Origin: Antedon bifida
Lineage: Eukaryota; Echinodermata; Crinoidea; Comatulida; Antedonidae
NCBI GenBank assembly: GCA_963402885.1
Contig: OY727096.1
Span: 248,001 to 312,000 of the forward strand
DNA length: 64,000 nucleotides
Direction of reading: 5' to 3'
Position numbers and translations under genes: made by a program. The notes beneath the pieces were generated by a model that searched no databases, had not been told where the DNA came from, and saw only the letters and a program-made list of their open reading frames with translations. Positions 55,643 to 64,000 of the stretch are shown here, one piece after another (within the stretch, counting starts at the first letter, position 1; each line of letters begins with the position of its first letter).

Positions 55643-58600
55643 GTAAGTAGTTGTTCTGCTTTTTCAATTCAATTAAAAATAATTGTTATCTCGAGCATAA
55701 AATGATGTCGATGGTGCTCTGTAAACTTAAATCAATATTGAAGCATCATGATAGATGTAATGAATTATATGTAAGTAGTTGTAAGTCGTTTCAATTCAAT
55801 TAAAAATAATTGTTTTTTCAAGGAGCATAATATGACGTCGATGGTGCTCTGTCAACTTAAATCTATATTGAAGCATAATGACACAAATTATATGCTAGTG
55901 TTTTTCTTCTTCAATTCAATTAAAAAATAATTAAATAAATAAAAAAACATTTCTTAGTTAACTCAAACTTTTGAAGTGAAGTAGAGAAAAAATAAAACAG
56001 CCTTTACAGTAGTAGTTGATTATTTATAGCCGGCTTGTTTGTGTTTTTATTTTTCAGAAAAGTGGTTTTGTTTGCAAGGTGTGTGGCGGTGTATTTAAGT
56101 CGCCAGCTAGTTTAAATTACCACGTACTTGCAAATCATACAACTGAAGTAGTAAGTTTATAGTATTTGATTTTATCAATATCATCATCATCATAATCATC
56201 ATTATCATCATAATCATTAACATAATCATCATCATCATAATCGTTATCATCATCATAATCATCATTATCATCATAATCATAATCATCATAATCATTATCA
56301 TAATCATCATAATCGTTATCATCATCATTATCATCATAATCATCTTTAATATCATATACTATTTGTACAACATAAACTTGTACCTAATAAAATGAGTGGT
56401 ATCGTGTCTAGAGACAATAAACATTTGCAGTATCTTACAGCAATCTTCATCCCAGTATAGTAAAGAATATTTAGAGGGTTGGTATAAGTTAATATTTAAG
56501 AGTTAGGGGCTATATGGTTCAGGGCCAGTTACGATACTGTAAGATTGTTATTTTCGCTAGATAACGATACTGTACAAGAATCAGCTGAATGTTTTTGATT
56601 AATTTTGTTTTTAATAACCAGTTAGAAGAACGTAAGTTAGATAAACACGGAAAGGTAAAAAGCGAAAAAACACTTCTTAAACAACTTCTCCGTCAAAAGA
56701 AGAAACTTCAGTGCAAAGTTACATCATGTAATAAGTCCTTTACAACAGTTCATGGCTACCTGTATCATAGAGAAAGGTGTGGGAAGGAAGTAGTCAAGTA
56801 TCCATGTGCATTTTGTGAAGGCACTTACATTTCTGAAGCAGGACTTAAGTATCATATTAAATCTATGCATACCAAAAGCACACCAGTTGTTGAGCCTATC
56901 AAGGAAGACAAAGAGGAAGTGGATATAGGAGTCAATGCTTCAGGAAAACGTAGGAGACCAGCAGCTCATAAGTAAGACACTATGGTGCAAATATTTTAGA
57001 AATACTAAATAATTTGTTCAATCTATAGATATAAAGTGATGTTCTCCCATGTTGTAAACCTTGAGTATATTGTTGACTAGGAAAGAAAAGAAATTTAAAA
57101 AAAATACAACTTTTACTAGCAGATCGCTGAACTATGACCCAGACCACTAAACTGTAATGTTGATCCAGACGTAGGGTATCAAATGACCTGCTTAGAATAA
57201 ACTTGCTTGATCCTTCCTTTTCTTTCTTCTTCAATACTATAATTACTGTATAGAAGTTTGAGGTATCCAGGTACGAACAATGTACAATGATTGTTCATAC
57301 TACTCTTTTCCAAATTTAAAAGGTTTTCAGATGTTTTGGATTACTTTTAATTTGGCTACAACTTTCAATTAATTACAGAGCAATGGCATCAATGAAGGAA
57401 CTGAAAGAAAAAGGATTTGTAGAAATAAAAGATACAGAAAAAGAAACAACATCCAAGTATGACTTCCATGTAAGTACATACTTAATACCATTTTTTAAGT
57501 ACTGCTACAAGTATTTCTGATAGTGTTATGTATAGGAGTGGAGCTGTAGCTTAGTGGTTAATGTGTTTGCCTTCCAATCCCAAGGTCCAGGGTTCAATCC
57601 TGACCTAGTGCCAGGGTTGTAACTCATTTTCAATTCCACTCCATAAGCCTAAAACAAGACTTAGTTTAAGCACGATAAATTATGAAATAATTGGTGAATT
57701 ACTCGCTCTTGAGGAGTCTTATTGCATAATATGACTTTAAACTGGAATTATTGCCATTTCTGATGATGATCTAAATATGTAATGTTTCATAAAATATCAA
57801 TGTTCTTTTTCTACTAGCTGTTTACTTCACCAAACATTGTGATTGACACGGATTTGGTGCAAAAGTGGAAAATGTTGTTTTCGAAAAAGAATCGAGTGAG
57901 TTGCCCGTTTGACTGTGATTATGAAAGCAGTCTACTTGCAGCACTCAAGGATCACTATAATTCATGCAAAAATGTAAGTTTTGTACACATTATTAAGGAA
58001 TGAGTCAGTTTCCCATTTGACTAACCATTATATAGACATGATGATGTCATATCACTACCATATTTGGGCATACTGTATCACTCTGTTTTTGTCAAACTAG
58101 TTTGATAGTGTGGACAGAGATGTTATAGGATTTGAATAGAAGTGTCCCAAAGGAGGATTTCTAGTTAGTATAATGTGTTTACTTTTGTTTTACAGAATCC
58201 TAATATTGCTAATTGTGAGCCTTATAAATGCAATCTTTGTGGTAAGGAATACACCAGCAAACCATCAATTAAAAGTCATGTTAAGTTCCATAGACAGGTA
58301 TTTATAAATCATATTTGTACAGTTAGTAACAATTATACTCATCATATATGCTTGTAGGTTAGTCTTTTGACCTCCCTCCCTCCTAACATTTGTCATATTT
58401 CTGTCAACAAAAGAGGTGTACGGTACATCAACAAACGTTTCCTAAAGAGAATGACATCCTCCCAGTCTCTCAATGTCACTTTCCAAAAAACAAATGGCTC
58501 TGTATCGCCTGACGGAACATGTAGTAGCAGAATATTAAAAAAGAGATATTGTATTTATAATGATATTGTTTTCATTATTGTTTTATCAGCATTTGACAGA

Positions 58601-61600
58601 TGATATTTATTGTTGGTGATTTTACATACATACAATATATGAGATCCTCCTCTTCTACATTGTAGAGCTGGAGTTGAACACCTATTCACTAATAATAATA
58701 ATAATTTTTAAATTGTACAAATTCTCACACTTTTATACTTAGGAAGACAGACAGAAATATTTTACTGAGCACAACATAGCAGAATTTGAATCATCAGATA
58801 GTGATGAGGACAAGGTAGTGACAGAAGGTGAGGATGAGGAGGATTTAGAAGATGATGTCAGCTTGGAGTTTGGAGAGTGTGATGATCTCATACCAGCAGG
58901 TAAATTATAATTCACAGTTGAGTTTTCATTTAATTCAAATAATCTTTATTAATTAAAAAAAATATATAAGATTGATAATTACAATTCACAATATATGAAA
59001 ACTATTTACCATATCAAACAAGACAGAAAAAAGGCAACAATTTAAGATGTTTCCAAAATGCTTTGTTTATCATCAATAACAAAAAATAAAATAATAAAGC
59101 CTCCTATTACAGCACATTTTTTATATTTTGTAGTATCTCTAAGGCAAAATATGGTTTTGGCTGGTCAGTGTGTTGAGCATTTTCTCAAGTGGTAAGTTTA
59201 CACTTTGTTTTTAATCTTGCAATTCATTCATTCTTTCATTTTCTTTATTTTGGATTTTACATCCATATACAAATCATACAAAACAAAAAGAGAAAAAATC
59301 TCACCAAGGAATTACCAATAGCAACTTCCACACACCTACAATATTCTAAAATATCAATTTGCACCAGCGTTGATGTAGGTTGGATTGTGGAAGTACGTTA
59401 ATTATGGTTTGAATCAGACTATTACAACTGTCATGAATCCTGTTCTTAAAACTATGTATAGAGTTCCTCCAATATTCATAGAATGAGGTAACGTTATTCG
59501 TTACAATAAGGCTAGTTGATTAACACCTTAATCTAATTTAATGTTGTAATTGTTTTAGGAAGAAAACAAACCACTGTGACCTAGAGAAAAGATTGTTTGA
59601 AGAATCCAGTCAACAATTGAAAGAGTGGAAACTGTTATCTAAAAGGTACAAATCAAAATACAATCAACTCTCCCATACCAGACACCCTTGGGCTGGCCAA
59701 GTATGTCTGGTTTTTCGGAAAATCTGATATTCAGAATGTGTTTTAATGGTAAAAAGAAATTTGGACCTTTTGGACTTCAAGGAAAGTCTGGTTTTGGGAG
59801 AGGTTCCAGTTTTCAGAGTGTCCAGTATTGGGAGAGCCGACTGTAGTTTATTTTAATAGTTAATTAAGTTTATGAAAGACAGCGTTTCCAAATGACATGC
59901 TACACAAAATACATAGTTTCTCATTTTTATATAGTTAGTAAAAATTTTTTTTTTCAGTGAATCCGCAAAAGCAGAACCAAAGTGTATGAGGTCACCAAGG
60001 TTTAAGGTCAAAGTTGATAATGGAAGCACTGATATTGAGAACATCACTTATGATGAGTCCGAAAAGCCTTTTATATTGGAGCGTTATCAGTGTTTAGAAC
60101 AGACAAGTGCAAGTAAGCATTTTAGTTATATAATTGAGAAAACAAGTTTACAATACCATATTTGGGCATATCACTACCATATTTGGACATATCACTATCA
60201 TATTTGGGCATATCACTATAAAGATTTGATATATGCATGTTACAGAAATTGAATAATGTTTATACCAAATTTAACTAATGCATGACGCTATCAAATCAAG
60301 AATATGTACTTTTATTATGAAAGCTTAAAATAGTTTTGTGTTTCTTTTATCTAGATAAGTATGCTCCTAAAACTATATTTGTTGGTGGGCCTGTATGGGC
60401 TATTGCTTGGTGTCCAACTCCACATGGTAAACCATCAGCCAATCAGTATGCAGCAATCAGCTGTCACTCATATTTTGACTCCACCCACAAAAACTGTACA
60501 CGTTATGAATATCCAGGTGTTATCCAGATGTGGAACTTTGGTTCTCTTTTGGATAAAACGTAAGTAAACTAGCTACACATTGTTTACTATATTAACTGTA
60601 GTCTGCTGGCATAACTGTAGTCTGCTGGCATAACTGTAGTCTGCTGGCATAACTGTACAGATACACATTGTTTACTATATTAACTGTAGTCTGCTGACAT
60701 AACTGTACAGATACACATTGTTTACTATATTAACTGTAGTCTGCTGGCATAACTGTAGTCTGCTGGCATAACTGTAGTCTGCTGGCATAACTGTACAGAT
60801 ACACATTGTTTACTATATTAACTGTAGTCTGCTGACATAACTGTACAGATACACATTGTTTACTATATTAACTGTAGTCTGCTGGCATAACTGTAGTCTG
60901 CTGGCATAACTGTACAGATACACATTGTTTACTATATTAACTGTAGTCTGCTGGCATAACTGTAGTCTGCTGGCATAACTGTAGTCTGCTGGCATAACTG
61001 TAGTCTGCTGGCATAACTGTACAGATACACATTGTTTACTATATTAACTGTAGTCTGCTGGCATAACTGTACAGATAGTAAGGAAGACTCAATTCCTTGT
61101 TTAGGAGTGTTTACAGTTTCATGCTCCATTAATTAAAGTTGTTTATAAGTTTGTTAGCATGGGGCATAGGGGCATTATGAACAGAAATGCTTCTACTAAT
61201 AAAATTAATAATTATTAATGAATATAAACCTAAAGCAAACATTTTGATAATATGATTAAAGCTTGTAATTGTGTTTTTTATGTTAAATTAAAAATTTAAT
61301 CTTTATTTCAAATTTCAGGAAGCATAGGATGCCTGTATTATCCTATGGCATAGCTCATAACTGTGGTGCATTGTGGGACTTAAAATGGTGTCCATCAGGT
61401 TGCTGGGATGACCCTACAGATATTAAGGAAGGATCCATTCCTCGTTTAGGGGTGTTTGCAGTTGCATGCTCCAACTCTACTGTGTCTGTATTTGCAGCTC
61501 CACATGAAGAGGCACTAAATACTGAAGGAAATGAAGGACAACATGGTAAAAAAATGTTATTCTAAACACTAATGTTGAAACTAGCACCTCTACACAGGCT

Positions 61601-63922
61601 CTTAATGAGGGTGAACTAAAGTACACATGTAGAGATTCTTGTGTATATGTTTGTCCTGTGAACAGGATGGACACCTTTGATGAAGGAAGGGAATGAAATC
61701 ACTTCTGGTTATCCTTGGCAATTATATTCTTAAATTGAGAAAATCAAATTTAAGATAGCAATTGTATTTTCAGATTTTTATGAAGTTGAACCAACATTAA
61801 CCCTGAGACCATCATCCAGCGCAAGTGATTGGACAACTATTGGCCAATGTTGGTGCCTAGATTGGTTGCCATGCCAACCACATAACCTTATTGTTGCAGG
61901 ATTTTCCAATGGTAAATTATTTGATTATTACTGAATTAAAATAAAATTCAAATTTTGTAAAAAATATATATATACATATTTCTTTTTTACCTTCGTCACT
62001 GGATATTCAGTATTGTTATATTATATTATGTTGTTATTGTTTTTCTATACGTTTTATTAAGGACCCTAAATCATCAGTTTCTACATAGAAACAGGAAGGC
62101 CACCCTCAATAAATAGAGTAATAAGTACAATATTTCTGATTATTTAGGTTTGATTGCATTTTGGAACCTGACAACGTCATCACCTCTTCTCAGAGAAGGA
62201 AGCAGTAACACACTATACCCGTATAAAACCATACTAGCTCATGGAAACCAAGTGTCAAGCATATCCTGGTGCCCTTCTGGTATGTTTGAATGTTTTCGGT
62301 TTTATCAATTTTGCAAGAAAATCCAAAATAATATTGAAGTAATTAGGGTACGGTCAACTCTCCCAATACGGGACTCTCTGAAAACCGGAAACTCTCCCAA
62401 AACCAGACCAGTCCAAAGGGTCCCAAATTTTCTTTACCATTAAAAACACATTCTGAATACCAGACTTTCTGGAAAAGAAGACATATTTGGCCAGCCAAAA
62501 GGTGTCCAGTATTCAATTCAATTTATCAATTCCATGAGTAAAAAAAAAATGCGTCATGGATGAATTTGGTTGTAGGCAGCATGTGGTCATAGTCAGTAGA
62601 GCTGATAATGTTTATAAAGTTCAGTTTATTATAATATTCACATCTTTTTTTACAGATATTAATTTCCTGGCGTCAGTTGGTTACGATGGTAGAATTCACT
62701 TCTGGAATCTTCAAGACTCCTACCAGCCGTTGTTGACGCTAGAGAGACCACACCCTCTTGTGTGCCGATGGATGGTACACAGCAAGGGAATTGTATGCTG
62801 CCGCGACACAATCACATCTGGCCAGTATGTTTTAGTTTAAAGATTAAAGATGCAAGAAATGTTATTGGTCTACTTTAAAATGGAAATTTGTTTTGGTTGG
62901 CGTAATTAAGACAATAAAACAACAAAGAAAAATACATCAAATTGCAAAAGGCAATGTTAAAATACTATTTATAGGCCTATGTTAAACTACTGTTATAGGC
63001 CTATGTTAAACTACTGTTATAGGCCTATGTTAAACTACTGTTATAGGCCTATGTTAAACTACTGTTAACATTTCAATTCTACATCCAATATTTATTTCTT
63101 AAATTTACTAAACAATTTTTTTTTGTAGTGCATCAGTTACTTTTCAGGACTACGGAGCTTTTTATCATAAAACTCAGACAATCATTCAGAAGCAGTCCTG
63201 TATGTTAGTGAGTATTGCTGTATAGCGCCATTCGAATGATAGATCATTGCTCGTACTGTAGCACTGTTTACTTTGATGTTAGGCCTATACTGTACATGCC
63301 TAAGTATATCTTTGCCATTTGGTTGGTTGATTTCATATCACATGACTATTTCAGGCACTTGACGCTTCAAACTGGCTGAATGGCATCGTGGCCGGAGACG
63401 TTCTTGGTGATGTTCGTTGTCAGGTGTTGAAATTATCTAAAAGATCAAACAATCGCTGGCAATACATGTTTGTGAGTTACATTAAAAATATTGCATAATA
63501 TTAAAAATGAATATCCTGATTCTGATATCAATTCTTCCTGTCTAAAGACTTCTTTGCTCAGGCACCAGAGATCTGGGACCAACTTCCTCATTCCATTCGT
63601 TACACTCCATCCCCTTTTAATTCAAATCTCTCCTGAAAACTCACCTATTTCAATAGTTATTCTTTTCATATTGCGCTGTGAGACTCCGGTAAAGAGCACT
63701 TTAATAAATGTTCGATATTATTATTGTTATTATTAATAGCCTATTTATAGAACGACAATTAAACACATAAGAAACAAAAGCAAGAATGATAGTACTGATT
63801 CTGGAAATAAGGAAAATGCGTGTGTACTCCAAGAAGATGATGAAGAAGAAAGGAATGACAAATCAACAAGCTTAGCAAGTGCTTACGATGAGTCTGTTCT
63901 TATTTTCCATGATGCAGTCAGG
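52523..63922 (+). CDS. GTF3C2: GTF3C2 (TFIIIC subunit) homologue with AT-hooks, zinc fingers and WD repeats; 3' end outside window
   Basis: Twenty-two phase-consistent exons: 52523-52736, 52852-53043, 54005-54211, 54351-54497, 55149-55642, 56058-56150, 56622-56971, 57379-57469, 57818-57973, 58196-58297, 58743-58899, 59134-59191, 59559-59645, 59958-60112, 60355-60559, 61319-61545, 61774-61911, 62148-62279, 62656-62824, 63129-63207, 63355-63471, 63740-63922. The C-terminal part matches human GTF3C2 block by block: FVGGPVWAIAWCP, SYGIAHNCGALWDLKWCPSG, RLGVFAVACSNSTVSVF, VAGFSNGLIAFWNL, LASVGYDGRIHFWNLQ, LDASNWLNGIVAGDVLGDVR, then PIYR. GTF3C2 is a WD-repeat subunit of TFIIIC, which binds box B of tRNA genes for Pol III (family knowledge). 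The N-terminal half has five AT-hook motifs and several C2H2-like fingers, more elaborate than the human protein. The start at 52523 is the first ATG after a splice acceptor. Confidence 0.93.
53163..53975 (-). mobile_element. L2/CR1-type LINE 3' fragment (RT C-terminal region)
   Basis: A minus-strand open frame has FILLGSRAQLLKC, VKYLGVNIDDQLSFKNHI, DYANALYYGLP, MRSLHWLPMSHRCQFKIACL, FAVAGPKIWNSLPSHIK and an (aat)n tail at 53161-53190. It is the C-terminal end of a reverse transcriptase ORF, 5'-truncated, in the GTF3C2 intron between AT-hook exons 2 and 3. It is of a different subfamily from the 20-kb LINE. Confidence 0.9.
54699..54888. repeat. Perfect 87-bp inverted repeat with 16-bp spacer
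   Basis: The left arm 54699-54785 and right arm 54802-54888 are exact reverse complements over 87 bases, with a 16-bp spacer (agcagtggaccggatc). Each arm holds gccaagatggcgaaagct, a YY1-type CAAGATGGCG with ATG GCG AAA GCT AAA GAA, then gtgagt like a 5' splice site. A tgtactgtaca word flanks both sides. Confidence 0.97.
55149..58297 (+). CDS. GTF3C2: GTF3C2 zinc-finger exons
   Basis: Fingers run across six exons. 55149-55642 has CPWCSVNF then HHDRC. 56058-56150 has CKVCGGVFKSPASLNYHVLA. 56622-56971 has CKVTSCNKSFTTVHGYLYH with HRERC, then CAFCEGTYISEAGLKYHIKS with MH. 57818-57973 has CPFDCDYESSLLAALKDHY with SC. 58196-58297 has CNLCGKEYTSKPSIKSHVKF with H. That makes six C2H2 or C2HC units of irregular spacing. 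Most use H-x(3-5)-C or H-x(3-4)-H ends. They are probably used for DNA or protein contact within TFIIIC (inference). Confidence 0.88.
55705..55925 (+). repeat. Two degenerate copies of the end of GTF3C2 exon 55149-55642
   Basis: The block tggtgctctgtaaactt, aatcaatattgaagcatcat, gatagatgtaatgaatta and atgtaagtagttg from the exon end recurs at about 55711 and, more decayed, at about 55840. The units are about 130-145 bp. Copy 2 keeps the donor gtaagtag; copy 3 has lost it. Confidence 0.92.
56163..56346. repeat. (ATC/ATA)n microsatellite
   Basis: A long run of tcatcataatcatcat variants in the GTF3C2 intron after 56150. Confidence 0.97.
57538..57665 (+). mobile_element. tRNA-derived SINE, copy 2
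   Basis: Box A is tagcttagtggttaatg and box B is gggttcaatcctgac, then cagggttgtaactca and aagcctaaaacaagactt. It sits just after the donor of GTF3C2 exon 57379-57469, in the same orientation as the gene. Confidence 0.8.
58022..58122. mobile_element. Family A fold-back MITE, copy 12 (truncated)
   Basis: Only the inverted core (gacatgatgatgtcatatca) and one arm (actagtttgatagtgtggac) remain. It lies in a GTF3C2 intron between exons 57818 and 58196. Confidence 0.75.
58743..60112 (+). CDS. GTF3C2: GTF3C2 acidic linker exons (58743-58899, 59134-59191, 59559-59645, 59958-60112)
   Basis: They encode an acidic segment (ESSDSDEDKVVTEGEDEEDL), then SLRQNMVLAGQCVEHFLKW, KKTNHCDLEKRLFEESSQQL, and KVKVDNGSTDIENITYDESE, linking the fingers to the WD propeller. 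In human GTF3C2 the corresponding place also carries an acidic region before the propeller. Confidence 0.85.
59656..59846. repeat. Dispersed repeat family C, copy 1
   Basis: It has caactctcccataccagaca, gggctggccaagtatgtctg, tctgatattcagaatgtgtt and cagtattgggagagccgact. The copy at 62346 shares ctctcccaatac, agacatatttggccagccaa and tgaataccagactttctgga in inverted arrangement. Probably one mobile family inserted in opposite orientations. Confidence 0.75.
60152..60222. repeat. Family A internal sub-repeat fragment
   Basis: Three tandem copies of the internal unit (accatatttgggcatatcac and variants) stand alone without terminal arms, in the GTF3C2 intron after 60112. This is either a decayed family-A element or the source of its internal repeat. 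Confidence 0.65.
60355..63922 (+). CDS. GTF3C2: GTF3C2 WD-repeat exons (60355 to window edge)
   Basis: Eight exons encode the WD propeller. Diagnostic strands are GGPVWAIAWCPTPHG, YPGVIQMWNFGSLL, CGALWDLKWCPSGCW, CWCLDWLPCQPHNLIVAGFS, NQVSSISWCPSDINFL, YDGRIHFWNLQDSY, DASNWLNGIVAGDVLGDVR and PIYRTTIKHIRN. The last exon (63740-63922) ends ESVLIFHDAVR at a donor, so the gene continues beyond 64000. Confidence 0.93.
60584..61076. repeat. Nested higher-order minisatellite
   Basis: A 19-bp unit (ctgtagtctgctggcataa) occurs in runs of one to four, separated by a longer spacer (ctgtacagatacacattgtt, tactatattaa). The composite repeats about seven times in the GTF3C2 intron between exons 60355-60559 and 61319-61545. 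Confidence 0.97.
62346..62512. repeat. Dispersed repeat family C, copy 2 (opposite orientation)
   Basis: Located in the GTF3C2 intron between exons 62148-62279 and 62656-62824. It contains ggtcaactctcccaatacgg, aaaccggaaactctccc and ggccagccaaaaggtgtcca. Confidence 0.75.
62970..63067. repeat. 24-bp tandem repeat
   Basis: Four units of ataggcctatgttaaactac then tgtt, in the GTF3C2 intron before exon 63129. Confidence 0.95.
63560..63737 (+). mobile_element. L2/CR1-type LINE 3' fragment, copy 2
   Basis: In the + frame it reads as a decayed WDQLPHSIR-type LINE C-terminus. It then has tttcaatagttattctttt, gcgctgtgagactccggtaa and aataaatgttcgatattatt with an (att)n tail. The tail runs into the acceptor of GTF3C2 exon 63740. 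Confidence 0.85.
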
Positions 63923-64000
63923 GTAAATAACACACACTTTTTTTTTCTTTTTTTAAATACAATTGGTCCATCAATCTTCACTTTTACCAAATTCAAACCC

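Noticed and set aside
56107..56355. Minus-strand Met/Ile-rich open frame
   Set aside because: Translation of the ATC microsatellite.
58367..58603. Open frame of 78 codons between two GTF3C2 exons
   Set aside because: No splice borders in phase with the flanking exons and no family resemblance; probably an old repeat fragment.

Overview
This is eukaryotic, AT-rich, intron-rich DNA from an invertebrate deuterostome. An echinoderm is my best guess (inference). The spliced genes are metazoan: UBR3, PTTG1IP and GTF3C2. Around them lie a single-exon rhodopsin-class GPCR, a single-exon B-box/filamin TRIM relative, non-LTR retrotransposon pieces, tRNA-derived SINEs and many short fold-back (MITE-like) elements. 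I assembled exons by hand from splice signals, reading-frame continuity and recognisable protein families. The phases of all exons listed for UBR3, PTTG1IP and GTF3C2 close without a break.

Layout. (1) Positions 237-40358, + strand: the last 19 exons (about 991 codons) of UBR3, an N-degron-type E3 ubiquitin ligase; its 5' part lies left of the window. Its introns hold a class A GPCR on the minus strand (13472-14392), a 5'-truncated and frameshifted LINE (about 19955-22240) and a minus-strand TRIM-like gene (27594-29600). The intron carrying the last two is about 20.7 kb. (2) Positions 41627-42930, - strand: the last two recognisable exons of a double hot-dog thioesterase-like gene, convergent with UBR3, with a 30-bp minisatellite between the two. 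(3) Positions 43952-49069, + strand: a complete seven-exon PTTG1IP (PBF) homologue of 184 residues, with two candidate alternative 3' exons. (4) Positions 52523-63922, + strand: 22 exons of GTF3C2 (TFIIIC subunit). It has an N-terminal array of AT-hook exons, several C2H2-like fingers and a WD-repeat region, and it runs off the right edge.

Repeats. The dominant family is a 130-170 bp fold-back element (family A here) with at least 12 copies or fragments; eight retain a perfect CArg-type box (CCATATATGG). A second fold-back family (B) has four copies and carries CCAAT-box-like and CRE-like words. A 34.6-35.0 kb tandem duplication holds one family-A insertion in only one of its two copies, giving an internal empty site.

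Most notable points: possible alternative C-termini of PTTG1IP that keep or drop a YxxPhi sorting motif; repeated AT-hook exon duplication in GTF3C2; two independent tandem duplications of an exon 3' end with its donor site; an 87-bp perfect inverted repeat whose arms carry a YY1-like ATG start and a 5' splice site; related LINE 3' tails lying directly against two splice acceptors; and a hammerhead-like relic in a UBR3 intron. No new multi-gene system such as a defence or biosynthetic cluster was evident.
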